Of a stretch of DNA of 47,444 bases, positions 7,661-16,450 are shown one piece after another. This DNA is from a bacterium. GTDB taxonomy: Bacteria; Bacillota; Clostridia; Lachnospirales; Lachnospiraceae. The notes under the pieces were generated by a model, which saw only the letters and a program-made list of their open reading frames with translations, was not told the origin of the DNA and did not search any database. Within the stretch, counting starts at the first letter, position 1; every line of letters starts with the position of its first letter. The translations under genes were made by a program, and so were the position numbers. The stretch spans positions 1-47,444 of the forward strand of contig JAQYOU010000123.1 of the NCBI GenBank assembly GCA_028727105.1, read 5' to 3'.

Positions 7661-7778
7661 GGCAAAAGAGCGAAAAAACTCGGCTGAATATATCTTGAAA
7701 TTCTGTAATACCCCCAAAAGCGTTCTTGAGAAAGTAAGAAAGCGCCATGGATATTCAGCCATGGCGTTTTCTTTATGA
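7653..7778 (+). pseudogene. RecG-like winged-helix tail remnant
   Basis: The frame reads AEYILKFCNTPKSVLEKV, like the C-terminal winged helix of AlbA_2/RecG-like proteins (compare IIAFCSEPKTASEIM in the gene at 1-1080). The upstream part is reduced to the 21-bp repeats with stop codons. No start, and too short to function. Confidence 0.45.
7743..7772. terminator. Bidirectional terminator after the GH2 gene
   Basis: CGCCATGG and CCATGGCG pair perfectly around 8 nt. On the + strand TTTTCTTT follows; on the - strand CTTTCTTACTTTC follows. It ends the GH2 gene and shields it from the debris region. Confidence 0.7.
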
Positions 7779-7808
7779 GGGAGGGGGTGCCTGACGGCGC
7801 CTGTTTTT

Positions 7809-10013
7809 TTATTGCTTTTTGATACCCTGTAAAATACGATTGATCTGTTTGATGCTCTCATCATCAGCGCCGCCTTGCTTTAACAGGCTGACTAAGGTCA
7901 TCCGTCCCATCATGCGCTGCAGTCCGGGATTATCCTTTACTGCATCGGCTACATCGCCGCGCTCTGAGGCACCCTTTGCCATCATCTCATCGATGATCGC
8001 GCCGGCCTTTGGATTGGCCTTGATATCTGCCAATTTGTCGTTGATGGAGAAGCATTCCGGATCCAGCTCGTCCGCATCAAACCAGTTGGTGACAGGAGTC
8101 CGCTTGATAAAGGTATAGGACGGATTTTCTTCGGTCACCTTTCTGACCGTGATCGTGTCCTCACAGGAATCTGCTTTTGCGGTAATCGTATGTGCTCCGG
8201 TAATGGGAACCCGGAATGCAAAAATTGTTTTGCCGGTCTGTGTCGCAATTTCTTTACCATCTACGAGCAGCGTCACTTCCGGTTGGTTGGAATAGACCTT
8301 GATTTCTGTGACTTCCTCGGTACGATCCACATAACGGCGGCCGCATAAGTGTACGAACTTCTCGGTCTTATTCCATGCTGCTTTGTACAGATAGAAAGCA
8401 TCCTTCTTTGTCTTTCGGTCGATCGTTACGAGACCTTTCTGGTTCTCCCCATGCTTCCCGCCTTCATCCCTGCCATCGGCAGCAAAATCAAAAAGATTCC
8501 ATACATGTGTCGCCCACAGCCAGGGACGCGCCTCGATCATCTGCAGCATATGTTCATGGTATACCGTCTGATAGGTTTCTGTGTAGTCGCCTTTTTCAGG
8601 AGTCGTAGACTGGTATTGCGGGTTTGCATCTGCGCCGTATTCCGAAAAGCCGATGACTCTGTCCGGGTATTTTGCATGGTATTCATCAAAAAATTCATCG
8701 TTTTGTTCCAACTCGCCTAAATACCAGCCGAAGTACAGGTTGTAGCTGTTAATATCAGGAATCTCCAGGATCGGAGAGTCGGTCTCCAGCATAAATACGT
8801 TTGCCATTGTGGTAGGGCGGGTCGCATCCAGCTTGTGGCACAGATCGTTTAACAGTCTGTGGTTTTCCAGCAGATCCTCATTCACTGCGCTGGCAGCGGT
8901 GATCTCGTTGGAGAGTCCCCAGGTGATGATGGAAGGGTGATTGTAATTTTGTACGATCAATTCCTCCATTTGTGACAGGGTGTTTGCGCGGGCATCTTTC
9001 ATGTGCATGGTAATGTATGGAATCTCCGCCCATACGATCAGACCGTTTTCGTCGCACAGATCATAGAATTCCTGTGCGTGCTGATAATGGGCCAGACGAA
9101 GGGTAGTAGCGCCCAGTTCTCTGATGATCTCCATATCCTTTTTGTGATGCTCTGGGGTGAGGGCATTTCCGACATCTTTAAAATCCTGATGGCGGGAGAC
9201 ACCGCGAAGGAGATACGGGCGTCCGTTCAGGAAAAAGCCTTCCTGTGGATCCATATGGAATGCACGGCATCCGAAACGGGTGCTTACGGTATCGCCGCTT
9301 GTCAGAGAGGCTCTGGCAGTGTAGAGATAAGGATCATTGATACCGTCCCATAGATGAACGTTTTCAATGACAAATTCAGCCTGTGCATGATTGTCTGCCA
9401 CAGGGGAAAACTTGGTCTCACCGTTTACTTCAAAGCTTACGGAAGAAGCGGAGCCTGATACCCATGCCTCTACGGTTACGGTTGCTTTTTGGGCATCCAG
9501 ATCCACGATCGGTGTTACTTTGATACCCGGTGTGCCACAGTAGTCCAGCTCGAAGTGATCGCGAGGAACAATGATCAGATTTACCATGCGGTACAAGCCG
9601 CCATAGAAGGTAAAGTCTGCTTTCTGTGGATAACAGATGGTATTGTCCTCATTATTCACTGCAACTGCAATGGTGTTCGTTTCTGCTAATTCATCCGTAA
9701 TGTTTACGCGGAAGGTGGAGTAGCCGCCTTCGTGGTGTGCGAGTTGTTTTCCGTTTACATAGACATCTGCGATCATGGCAGCGCCCAAAAATTCCAGATA
9801 GACCTGATCGCCTGTGGGATACTCCGGTCTTGTCAGATCCTTTACATACCAACAGATGCCTCGGTAATAGTCGTTACCACCATCCTGGCCGTCCTTGGCG
9901 TTCCAGGTGTGGGGCAGGCAGACAAGTTCTCCGGTGGAGGCGGCAGCGGTAGAGGCATCTGCTGCTGATTTTACAAATTTCCAGTTATCTTTTAGCTGTG
10001 TTATTTTTCGCAT
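7809..10013 (-). CDS. Glycoside hydrolase family 2 (beta-galactosidase/beta-glucuronidase type)
   Basis: This 734-residue cytoplasmic enzyme has the GH2 order: sugar-binding jelly roll (LPHTWNAKDGQDGGNDYYRG), Ig-like domain, then the TIM barrel. The acid/base Glu lies in WGLSNEI (near 370) and the nucleophile in GFSEYGADA (near 455). The GENQKGLVTIDRK stretch contains an N-x-K triad. N-x-K is used by beta-glucuronidases to hold the carboxylate, but similar words occur in GH2 galactosidases, so the substrate is open. After the barrel come an Ig-like segment and a ~60-residue helical tail (MMAKGASERGDVADAV...) not needed for catalysis. There is no signal peptide. The partner GPH symporter gene lies 85 bp upstream on the same strand. 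GGAAAGGA precedes the start at a slightly long distance. Confidence 0.85.
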   Translation of the reverse strand: MRKITQLKDNWKFVKSAADASTAAASTGELVCLPHTWNAKDGQDGGNDYYRGICWYVKDLTRPEYPTGDQVYLEFLGAAMIADVYVNGKQLAHHEGGYSTFRVNITDELAETNTIAVAVNNEDNTICYPQKADFTFYGGLYRMVNLIIVPRDHFELDYCGTPGIKVTPIVDLDAQKATVTVEAWVSGSASSVSFEVNGETKFSPVADNHAQAEFVIENVHLWDGINDPYLYTARASLTSGDTVSTRFGCRAFHMDPQEGFFLNGRPYLLRGVSRHQDFKDVGNALTPEHHKKDMEIIRELGATTLRLAHYQHAQEFYDLCDENGLIVWAEIPYITMHMKDARANTLSQMEELIVQNYNHPSIITWGLSNEITAASAVNEDLLENHRLLNDLCHKLDATRPTTMANVFMLETDSPILEIPDINSYNLYFGWYLGELEQNDEFFDEYHAKYPDRVIGFSEYGADANPQYQSTTPEKGDYTETYQTVYHEHMLQMIEARPWLWATHVWNLFDFAADGRDEGGKHGENQKGLVTIDRKTKKDAFYLYKAAWNKTEKFVHLCGRRYVDRTEEVTEIKVYSNQPEVTLLVDGKEIATQTGKTIFAFRVPITGAHTITAKADSCEDTITVRKVTEENPSYTFIKRTPVTNWFDADELDPECFSINDKLADIKANPKAGAIIDEMMAKGASERGDVADAVKDNPGLQRMMGRMTLVSLLKQGGADDESIKQINRILQGIKKQ

Positions 10014-10051
10014 AATTATTTCATTCCTTTCCAGTGTGTATTGAGAAGGAC

Positions 10052-10083
10052 AGGCACCTGACTTGTCGTAAGATCAGATGCCT
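10052..10083. other. Intergenic hairpin between symporter and GH2 genes
   Basis: AGGCACCTGA and TCAGATGCCT pair over 10 positions (one G-U) around 12 nt. There is no T-run on the - strand, so it looks more like an mRNA processing or stabilising hairpin than a terminator. Confidence 0.45.
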
Positions 10084-10098
10084 ATTCGAGGGTGACGG

Positions 10099-11571
10099 TT
10101 ACGATTGTGTATTTGCGGCCAGCTTTTTGCCTTCGATACGCTTCTGTACTTCGACCATTTCATCTTTATCTAAATGACAGAACTTCATGGCAATCAGGGT
10201 AAAGATCCAGCCCAGGATCGGCAGACCGAAGGTGATGATCGTTGTCAGCCAGAAGATTTGTGGTGTGCATGTTTCACCGGGTTGAGGCATGGTAGTGGTA
10301 TAACCGATCAGAGCTACCGCGCCGGTGGCGATCAAGGCGCTCACAGAGGAGATGATCTTGTCCAAAAAGCTGTATGTACCGGTAACTACCGCAGGAATAT
10401 AGCGTCCGCTGCGATCCAGCTCATAGTCGATAATATCCGACATGAACGAGGTGTTGGCGGTACTGACACACATCATCGTTCCGTTCTTGCACAGGGTCAG
10501 CAGTACATAGATGACCGTGAAAATTCCCATTCCGGCGATGGAGCCAGGATCGATCACAATGAAAAACAGCCACATGACGGCGGAAACTCCGATACTGATC
10601 CTGGTCCAGGTAATGATCGTCCGCTGACTTCCGTGTTTTCCGGCGTAGCTTGCTCCGATGACCGCAAAGATAATGGATGGCAGCATGCCGATCACACTCA
10701 GGATCGTGGCAAGTCCCATATCTCCGATGAGGATACCATAGAGCATGGTGGTGATGACTGCCTGACTGGCGGTCTGCTGAGCGATCTTGTCAGAGGCGGC
10801 AGATACAATATAGCACTGAAGCGGGTGGTTATTTCTCAAGACTTCGGCCATATCCTTCAGCTTCAACGGCTCTCTTTGGGTTTCTATGTTTGCAAAATTT
10901 TCCGGCTTATCATATTCGGATACGGAAATACATACAAGAATCAGACCGATCAGAGCAACGAACAAGCAGACCTTGCAGGCTGCACTTAAAAACTCTAAAT
11001 TATAGGTTCCGCCATATTTCGGAAGCAATACCACATTTAAGACAATGCTGAGTGCCATGGGAATGAGGTAATTGAGTGCGGTTGACCACACGCCGACCGT
11101 AGGCCTTTGCTTTGGATCGTTCGTGAGAAGGGGCGGGATCGTCTGTGCAGTCATGTTGGCTAATGTATAGCCGATGATATAGATGACATAAATGATGATA
11201 AATGCTACTGTACCAAAGCCTTTTCCGGTAGCCCAGCTATACATTGCCAGCAGGGCAAGGGCTTCGATCACAAATCCGGTGATCAGAAGAAGACGGATCT
11301 TTCCAAACCGGGTGTTGACCTTATCATAGATAAATGCCAGCAGCGGATCAGTCACTGCATCCAGGATACGGGTTCCTGTCAGGATCGCTCCGACTGCGGC
11401 TGTTGAGATTCCAAAACCGATACTGGCCGTGTAGCTTGCCATACCGATCAGGGAATAGATTCCCATGCCGATAAAGGCGTTGCAGGCATACAGAATGATC
11501 TGCCATAATTTTGCCCGGCGGTACTGGACGCCGTCAATTTCACTTTGTGTCATTTTTGTCCTTTTAGACAT
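10099..11571 (-). CDS. GPH-family (MFS) glycoside:cation symporter
   Basis: This 490-residue membrane protein has about 12 hydrophobic segments. The hallmark GPH loop RILDAVTDPLLAFIYDKVNTRFGKIR follows the second segment; its Asp residues bind the coupling cation in MelB-like transporters. It probably imports the glycoside cleaved by the adjacent GH2 and GH1 enzymes. I place the start at the second Met (MSKRTKMTQSEIDG), 8 nt after GGAGGA; the first in-frame ATG (11598) has no good site. A -10-like TATAGT on the - strand (11628-11633) lacks a -35 box, as expected for an AraC-activated promoter, and two CACGAA words lie just upstream. Confidence 0.85.
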   Translation of the reverse strand: MSKRTKMTQSEIDGVQYRRAKLWQIILYACNAFIGMGIYSLIGMASYTASIGFGISTAAVGAILTGTRILDAVTDPLLAFIYDKVNTRFGKIRLLLITGFVIEALALLAMYSWATGKGFGTVAFIIIYVIYIIGYTLANMTAQTIPPLLTNDPKQRPTVGVWSTALNYLIPMALSIVLNVVLLPKYGGTYNLEFLSAACKVCLFVALIGLILVCISVSEYDKPENFANIETQREPLKLKDMAEVLRNNHPLQCYIVSAASDKIAQQTASQAVITTMLYGILIGDMGLATILSVIGMLPSIIFAVIGASYAGKHGSQRTIITWTRISIGVSAVMWLFFIVIDPGSIAGMGIFTVIYVLLTLCKNGTMMCVSTANTSFMSDIIDYELDRSGRYIPAVVTGTYSFLDKIISSVSALIATGAVALIGYTTTMPQPGETCTPQIFWLTTIITFGLPILGWIFTLIAMKFCHLDKDEMVEVQKRIEGKKLAANTQS

Positions 11572-11750
11572 AACTTTTTCCTCCGTTCGTTCTTTCATCT
11601 GCTTTGGTAGATTTATGTTATGATGTTACTATAGCGTATGTTCGTGTGAAGAGTAGTTTGAAAATTCGTGATGATGTTTCATATTTTACAACAAACATCT
11701 ACCACAACGAATATGAGAACATTTACATGAAATTTATAACACAAAATGAT

Positions 11751-11786
11751 AAAAAAAGACTGTGTATCATTGCGGTACATCAGTCT
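11751..11786 (-). terminator. Terminator of the AraC gene
   Basis: On the - strand AGACTG-a-TGTA and TACA-CAGTCT form a stem with one bulge, followed by TTTTTTT. It begins at the stop codon of the AraC gene. Confidence 0.75.
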
Positions 11787-12994
11787 TATTTTCTAAAGGT
11801 ATTTTTATATTCGGAAGGTGACATGCCTGTGAGCTTGCGAAAACAGGTGAAAAAATAGCTCCTGTTGCTGAAACACAAATCGTCACTGATGGTCTGGATA
11901 CTCTTTGTGGTTCCGGAGAGCAGCAGCTTTGCGTGTTCGATCTTTTCTTTCAGGATATAATCATTCACGCTACAGCCGATCTCTTTTTTAAACCGGTGGG
12001 AAAAGTAATATTCCGTGTATCCCGTCCGCTTTGCCAGATCTTCAATGGAAATGGGTTCTGTCAAATGCGCCTTGATATATTCGCAGGCGTTACGCATGAT
12101 ATTGGATACGGAAGGATTGTTTTTAACGTCCTGCACGCGGCTGACATAATCCTCTAACATCTGTGCACATAAGCGGTTTGCATCGGTCATGGATTTGCAG
12201 TACTCGATCTTTTGCGCATAATAATCATTCAGGTCGTAGCCGATATCAGGCGACAGACCACCACGGATGCATGCCCGGGAGCACAGCGTCAGCAATACAT
12301 GACAATTATTTTTGTGTGAGCGGAGAGAATCTCCGTAATCGGCGTTGATGCCATGGCTCAGAGAGAAGCATTTTTGCAGAGCCTCCTTATATCGGGGGTC
12401 GCCCTCGGAGAGCATCTTGCACAGCAGCTGCTCATTTACCCAGATCCCGGCGTGGGTATTGCCGCTCAGGGAAGCTGTATCCATCTGTGGGGATGACGAC
12501 GCATTGGAAAATGAGACATCGTTTACGGTAATATGCTCCCCGTTCAGACAGTAATGAAGCATGACGGCATATTGCATCAAAATGTTGGAGGGTACCGTTG
12601 GAATCTGCTCAAAGATCTTCTTCATGGAAGCGCGCAGTTGGACAGACAGCTCATAGGAGTCCAGCTTCTTGCGAAGCAGAAGATAGGTGTCATGTGCACC
12701 GAAAATGGGACCAACCATGTGGATATCCTTTACCGTATGCGCCTGAACTTCAAAGGCAGCGATCCATAATAAATTTGATTCTGCCTCTAAAAGCAAAGGT
12801 GTATGATTGCTTGCTGATATTTGACGTGAAATCAGTTCTTCAAATCCGATAAAGTCAAAAAAATCACCGGAAAACAGATCATTTGGCCAGTCGGTCTCCA
12901 GTAAATGAAAATCTCTGTCAAAATGCCAATAATGTAAGTTATAATTGCAATTGACAAGCTCCATGAAAAATGCCAGCTTTTCATTCGTTTTCAT
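11786..12994 (-). CDS. AraC-family transcriptional regulator
   Basis: The last ~100 residues are a double helix-turn-helix of the AraC/XylS type (ISIEDLAKRTGYTEYYFSHRFKKEIG, then IQTISDDLCFSNRSYFFTCFRKLTGMSPSEYK). The first ~290 residues form a sensor region without a recognised domain. AGAAAGGA lies 9 nt before ATG 12994; the longer frame to 13054 lacks such a signal. It stands between the GH1/small-protein genes and the GPH/GH2 genes on the same strand, so it most likely activates this locus in response to the glycoside. Candidate half-sites (CACGAA) lie upstream of both transcription units. Confidence 0.85.
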   Translation of the reverse strand: MKTNEKLAFFMELVNCNYNLHYWHFDRDFHLLETDWPNDLFSGDFFDFIGFEELISRQISASNHTPLLLEAESNLLWIAAFEVQAHTVKDIHMVGPIFGAHDTYLLLRKKLDSYELSVQLRASMKKIFEQIPTVPSNILMQYAVMLHYCLNGEHITVNDVSFSNASSSPQMDTASLSGNTHAGIWVNEQLLCKMLSEGDPRYKEALQKCFSLSHGINADYGDSLRSHKNNCHVLLTLCSRACIRGGLSPDIGYDLNDYYAQKIEYCKSMTDANRLCAQMLEDYVSRVQDVKNNPSVSNIMRNACEYIKAHLTEPISIEDLAKRTGYTEYYFSHRFKKEIGCSVNDYILKEKIEHAKLLLSGTTKSIQTISDDLCFSNRSYFFTCFRKLTGMSPSEYKNTFRK

Positions 12995-13101
12995 TGTGCT
13001 TTTCCTTTCTGTGCTTCGTGATTGGCAATATTTTCGAAGCCTGGCGGCTGCCATTTTTTAAGGCAGTCCCGGTATTCTCGCGTTGCGGCCACCTGGCAGA
13101 T

Positions 13102-13353
13102 TCAGGGTTCCTGTATGCGAAAATAGGGCGACAAAATGTCCCGGTCATGCTGACAGGAGCAGCGGATGATGGCTCCTGTCAGCAGTTCGGGCTGTGTGCA
13201 GACCGAGTATAAAATGAATTGGCTCAGGGCGGAATGGAGTGCGAGCCGGTCACCTTCTGTTGATTCAAAGAATACTTCGTTTTCACATTTTTTTACATCT
13301 GCAAGAAATTGTTTTAAGTCGATCGTATTGTAAAACGGAAATGTGTATTCCAT
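13102..13353 (-). CDS. Small uncharacterised protein (EGDRL.L motif family)
   Basis: This 83-residue protein has a central STEGDRLALHSALSQFI motif and a SCQHDRDIL tail. Lachnospiraceae genomes carry many small proteins with the same EGDR-x-x-L-x-S-x-L-x-Q layout, often misannotated as polyA polymerase; this is recalled, not searched. CGGAGG precedes the ATG by 7 nt. It starts 18 bp after the GH1 stop and precedes the AraC gene, so it is part of the glycoside operon. No function can be assigned. Confidence 0.6.
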   Translation of the reverse strand: MEYTFPFYNTIDLKQFLADVKKCENEVFFESTEGDRLALHSALSQFILYSVCTQPELLTGAIIRCSCQHDRDILSPYFRIQEP

Positions 13354-13371
13354 AAAAAACCTCCGGGAGAT

Positions 13372-14676
13372 CTATCTGAAGCTTCCTAAAAAGGACAGGC
13401 TTTCTTTGGGTGTACGGGTCTGTGTCGTGCGGTCAACGGAGATCAGGCCAAAGGTCATGGAATACCCCTTCTGCCATTCGAAATTGTCGATCAGGCTCCA
13501 GTGGAAGTAGCCTTTGACAGGGATGCCATCGTCGATACAGTTTTTGACACCGGCCAGGGCTTCTGCAATAAATGCTATACGTCGGCTGTCATCTGCGATA
13601 GCCACACCGTTTTCCGTTACGATCAGATCACCCTTGAAATCCTCGGCAACCCTGCGGATGACGTGTTCCAGAGCCTGCGGATAAAACTCATAGTTCATCT
13701 GCGTCATCTCAGCGCCCTCCGGGTAAGGCAGACCGCCGTTTGGTCCAAATAAAGAACGGGTGTAGTTCTGTACGCCAAGGAAATCGTCATCCTGAATATA
13801 GGGAAGATAGTGTGTGAACTCATCCTCCCATTCCTTTCCGGCAAAGGGCTCGCCACCGGCTTCTGTTACCTGCATGTCATGTAAGCTCAGGGTCAGGCCA
13901 ACGCGGATATGCGGCGCCAGCTCACGGATGACTGCTTTAGCAGCCTGGTGGGCTTTCATGACAAGAAGGTCACCGTCTGCCGAACGCATGGAAGTAAAGT
14001 TTGCCACGTTTTCCACGCCGAAAACCTTTTTGTTTTCTTCGGCAGCAGCTTTCTGGTCTGCCATCATTTTCTGGAGATTGATGCCGACCTGAACCGTTCC
14101 ATCCGCATCATCCTTGTCACCGGCAGCCTGCATTTTTTCCATCTGCACCATCATCTGGCGTTTGTACCGCTCGGCGATCGCGGCGATCTGCAAGCCCATG
14201 TTTGCTTCATTGATCGTACAGACACAGCGGAGCTCATCGCCTAATTTTTCCATGACGTAGCGTGTATAGCGCGCGAAGTCGTCAACTGTGCTTTCTGCTT
14301 CCCAGCCGCCCTTGCCGATCAGCCAGACGGGACTTGAAAAATGATGAAGCGTAACGACCGGTTCGATGCCATGTTTTTTGCAGCAGCGGATGACATCGCG
14401 GTAGTGTTCGATGGCTTCCTCGTCAAACTGACCTTCTGAAGGCTCGATTCTTGCCCACTCTAAAGAAAAGCGGTAGGCGTTTAAACCGGCATCGGCCATT
14501 AACTGAATATCTTCTTCATAGCGGTGATAGTGGTCCACGGCATCCAACGATGGCTCCGCATAGCTGGTGTGTTCCATGTGTTCCATCGCCCAGCAGTCAC
14601 TGTTTGTATTGTTTCCCTCTACCTGATGGGCAGCAGTCGCAGCGCCCAGTAAAAAATCTTTCGTGAATTTGATCAT
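13372..14676 (-). CDS. Glycoside hydrolase family 1 (beta-glucosidase type)
   Basis: This 434-residue GH1 enzyme has the opening FLLGAATAAHQVEG. The acid/base Glu lies in TINEANMG (near 156) and the nucleophile in LIVTENGVA (near 355). The usual TxNEP motif reads NEA, a rare change next to the catalytic Glu. HHFSSPVWL and FHWSLIDNFEW contribute the sugar-binding subsite. There is no signal peptide, and no phosphate-binding feature is evident, so it probably acts on unphosphorylated glycosides brought in by the GPH symporter. AGGAGG is 9 nt before the ATG. It is the first gene of the operon running down to AraC. Confidence 0.88.
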   Translation of the reverse strand: MIKFTKDFLLGAATAAHQVEGNNTNSDCWAMEHMEHTSYAEPSLDAVDHYHRYEEDIQLMADAGLNAYRFSLEWARIEPSEGQFDEEAIEHYRDVIRCCKKHGIEPVVTLHHFSSPVWLIGKGGWEAESTVDDFARYTRYVMEKLGDELRCVCTINEANMGLQIAAIAERYKRQMMVQMEKMQAAGDKDDADGTVQVGINLQKMMADQKAAAEENKKVFGVENVANFTSMRSADGDLLVMKAHQAAKAVIRELAPHIRVGLTLSLHDMQVTEAGGEPFAGKEWEDEFTHYLPYIQDDDFLGVQNYTRSLFGPNGGLPYPEGAEMTQMNYEFYPQALEHVIRRVAEDFKGDLIVTENGVAIADDSRRIAFIAEALAGVKNCIDDGIPVKGYFHWSLIDNFEWQKGYSMTFGLISVDRTTQTRTPKESLSFLGSFR

Positions 14677-15025
14677 GTGGTTGGCCTCCTTTTTCTGAAT
14701 CGTGTTTCTGCTGTCATTATAAGAGAGAATAAAACATTTCGTGTTTATAAAATAATGAAAATGTTTAAAAATTCATTTTTTAAAAGACGTTGACTAATTT
14801 TAACACATATTCACGAATATTTGAACGCGGGATTGGAGTATGTGGTTTATATTTATTTCAGTCAGATAAAACAATTTCGTCTCAGTGAGCGTACAATCTT
14901 GTATGCATGTTACAGCAAGAGCGCAGAGACGCTGTTGAATTTAGAAAAATGGGCGCCAGACGAACGCTCCCGCGCATGAAAAAGGTAGCTGAACAGTTGC
15001 CGGAAAAGAATAGAGAGGAAAGACA
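14677..15025. promoter_or_regulatory. Divergent promoter region, GH1 operon / isomerase
   Basis: This 349-bp gap feeds both directions. On the - strand a perfect TATAAT (14716-14721) lies near the GH1 start without a clear -35 box, which fits activation by AraC. AAACATTT and AAATGTTT (14732-14777) form an inverted repeat. CACGAA occurs at 14738-14743 (- strand) and 14812-14817 (+ strand), the same word seen twice before the symporter gene. For the isomerase I see only a possible -10 (TACAAT, 14892-14897). Confidence 0.45.
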
Positions 15026-15877
15026 ATGGCAGTAAAAGCAGTACAGCAGATCATGCTGGGTTCTGTGACAAAAAATGAAAAACAGGCACTCGAAACATTA
15101 AAGACCATAAAAAGTGCAGGATATGATGGGATTGAACTGAACGGTTTCATGATCCGACCGACTTCTTTCATGGTACGCATGATGACAAAGATGGCAGGAA
15201 TGCCGGTGGGAAAGGGCGGCAATCTGGACTGGAAATCATTGATTACACAGACAGGACTGTCTGTTGTCAGTATTCATGAAGATCTGGGAACGATTGGGAG
15301 AGAGACGGATCGTGTGATCGCAGAGGCAAAAAGCTTTGGTACGGATAAGATCGTTATTACCGGAATGTATCGTTTTGATTACTCTGATAAAGGAGCGGTA
15401 CAAAAACTGGCACAGGATCTGAATGCAGCAGGAGAAAATCTGAAACGGGAAGGAATACAGCTCCTGTATCACAATCATAATTGTGAGTTTCGAAAAACAG
15501 AGGCAAATAAAACTGCATATGAGCTGCTGATCGAGGAGACGGATTCGGAGGCGGTTGGTTTTGAACTGGATTCCTACTGGGCAGCAGAGGCAGGCGTGTA
15601 TCCGCTTGATCTGATGAAAAAGCTGGGCGGACGAATGAAGCTCTATCATATCAATGACCGGGGAACCCGGATCGAGGGGGCGTCCATGACACCGATCCTA
15701 AAATCAGACAGCATGGAACTTGGCTATGGAAACATGAATCTGCAGGAGCTGGTGGCACAGGCTCTGCGCGTGAATGTGGATGCCATTATTTTAGAAAGCC
15801 ACAAGAACTGGGTGAATGGATCCCCAATCGAATCCTTGAAGTTAAGTGCAGATTTCATGAATCAGGAGGTAAGCTGA
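15026..15877 (+). CDS. Sugar phosphate isomerase/epimerase (TIM barrel)
   Basis: This 283-residue protein is of the AP-endonuclease-2/xylose-isomerase-like fold. Candidate metal ligands are Glu in DGIELNG, His/Asn in YHNHNCEF, Glu-Leu-Asp in FELDSYW, His in LYHINDRG and Glu in ILESHKNW. These proteins isomerise or epimerise sugars, or act on keto-glycosides and inositols; the substrate cannot be told here. AGAGAGGAAAGACA precedes the ATG. It is divergent from the GH1 operon and likely processes a sugar released by it. It is the last chromosomal gene before the element's left end. Confidence 0.8.
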   Translation: MAVKAVQQIMLGSVTKNEKQALETLKTIKSAGYDGIELNGFMIRPTSFMVRMMTKMAGMPVGKGGNLDWKSLITQTGLSVVSIHEDLGTIGRETDRVIAEAKSFGTDKIVITGMYRFDYSDKGAVQKLAQDLNAAGENLKREGIQLLYHNHNCEFRKTEANKTAYELLIEETDSEAVGFELDSYWAAEAGVYPLDLMKKLGGRMKLYHINDRGTRIEGASMTPILKSDSMELGYGNMNLQELVAQALRVNVDAIILESHKNWVNGSPIESLKLSADFMNQEVS

Positions 15878-15979
15878 CAGTCTTTCTCATATACAATATA
15901 GGCAATTTGATTGCAGATAAGATAAGGATTGTTTCACATAAGAAAAATTGGTACAATTACCTCTAAGAGCACTCATAAT

Positions 15980-16109
15980 TGTTGAGAGAGCAAAGAATGT
16001 GTAGGTTAAAAAAAGACCCTCAAAACTCTTGAAAAATCAAGGGTTTTGAGGGTCTTTCGTGCGGATAACAGGACTTGAACCTGCACGTCGTGGACACCAG
16101 AACCTAAAT
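15980..16109. repeat. Left attachment-site repeat (attL)
   Basis: This 130-bp block recurs in the same orientation at 33301-33433 with a few differences in the terminator part. It holds TGTTGAGAGAGCAAAGAATG, the tRNA terminator hairpin (16012-16057) and the 3' 50 nt of tRNA-Leu. Identity stops at the tRNA anticodon loop (AACCTAAAT on the + strand). Confidence 0.9.
16060..16109 (-). pseudogene. 3' fragment of tRNA-Leu(UAG) at attL
   Basis: The 50 bases are identical to the 3' part of the intact tRNA-Leu at 33384-33464, from the anticodon loop to the discriminator base. The 5' half is missing, so this is the remnant left by integration of the element. Confidence 0.9.
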
Positions 16110-16211
16110 TCTGTGAATGATTTTTGAGTGGGTAGGATTATTACAAAAAAGGCTGTTTCTGAGGCGTTTTTTACACAAACGTGCAAATTTTCTTTGGAGT
16201 ATGATTTTGTA

Positions 16212-16232
16212 TTGATGTCAATGTTGATGTCA
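16212..16232 (+). promoter_or_regulatory. Candidate left arm sites for the integrase
   Basis: TTGATGTCA occurs at 16212 and 16224, 12 bp apart. The same pair in the same orientation and spacing lies at 33273-33293 beside the right end, consistent with arm-type sites of the tyrosine integrase. Confidence 0.55.
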
Positions 16233-16363
16233 AATAAGGTTCTCAAATAGATTTTGGATATGGCGTATACGGCACGGGACATGGAAAATGCTTGGAAAAT
16301 GAGTGGAAAAGATGGAAAAGTACAAATTCCAGCCAATATTTTATGATGCGCAAGCCCTTAATG

Positions 16364-16419
16364 TGCTATAATTTTAGTATTGGAATTTGGAAAAATGCTT
16401 ATATATATATTTTCCAATA
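16364..16419 (+). promoter_or_regulatory. Extended -10 promoter and inverted repeat before the helicase gene
   Basis: TGC-TATAAT (16364-16372) is an extended -10 element. Just after the expected start, TATTGGAA (16378-16385) and TTCCAATA (16412-16419) form an inverted repeat, with a nested GGAAAA/TTTTCC. It may be an operator or a leader hairpin. Confidence 0.5.
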
Positions 16420-16450
16420 CACATGATGAGGGTCATTGGAGGTGCAAAGT

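Noticed and set aside
7466-7864. 132-codon - strand frame
   Set aside because: It runs antisense through RhuM debris, a terminator and the end of the GH2 gene, with no start signal.
10052-10083. Terminator between symporter and GH2 genes
   Set aside because: The hairpin lacks a T-run in the direction of transcription; readthrough into GH2 is more likely.
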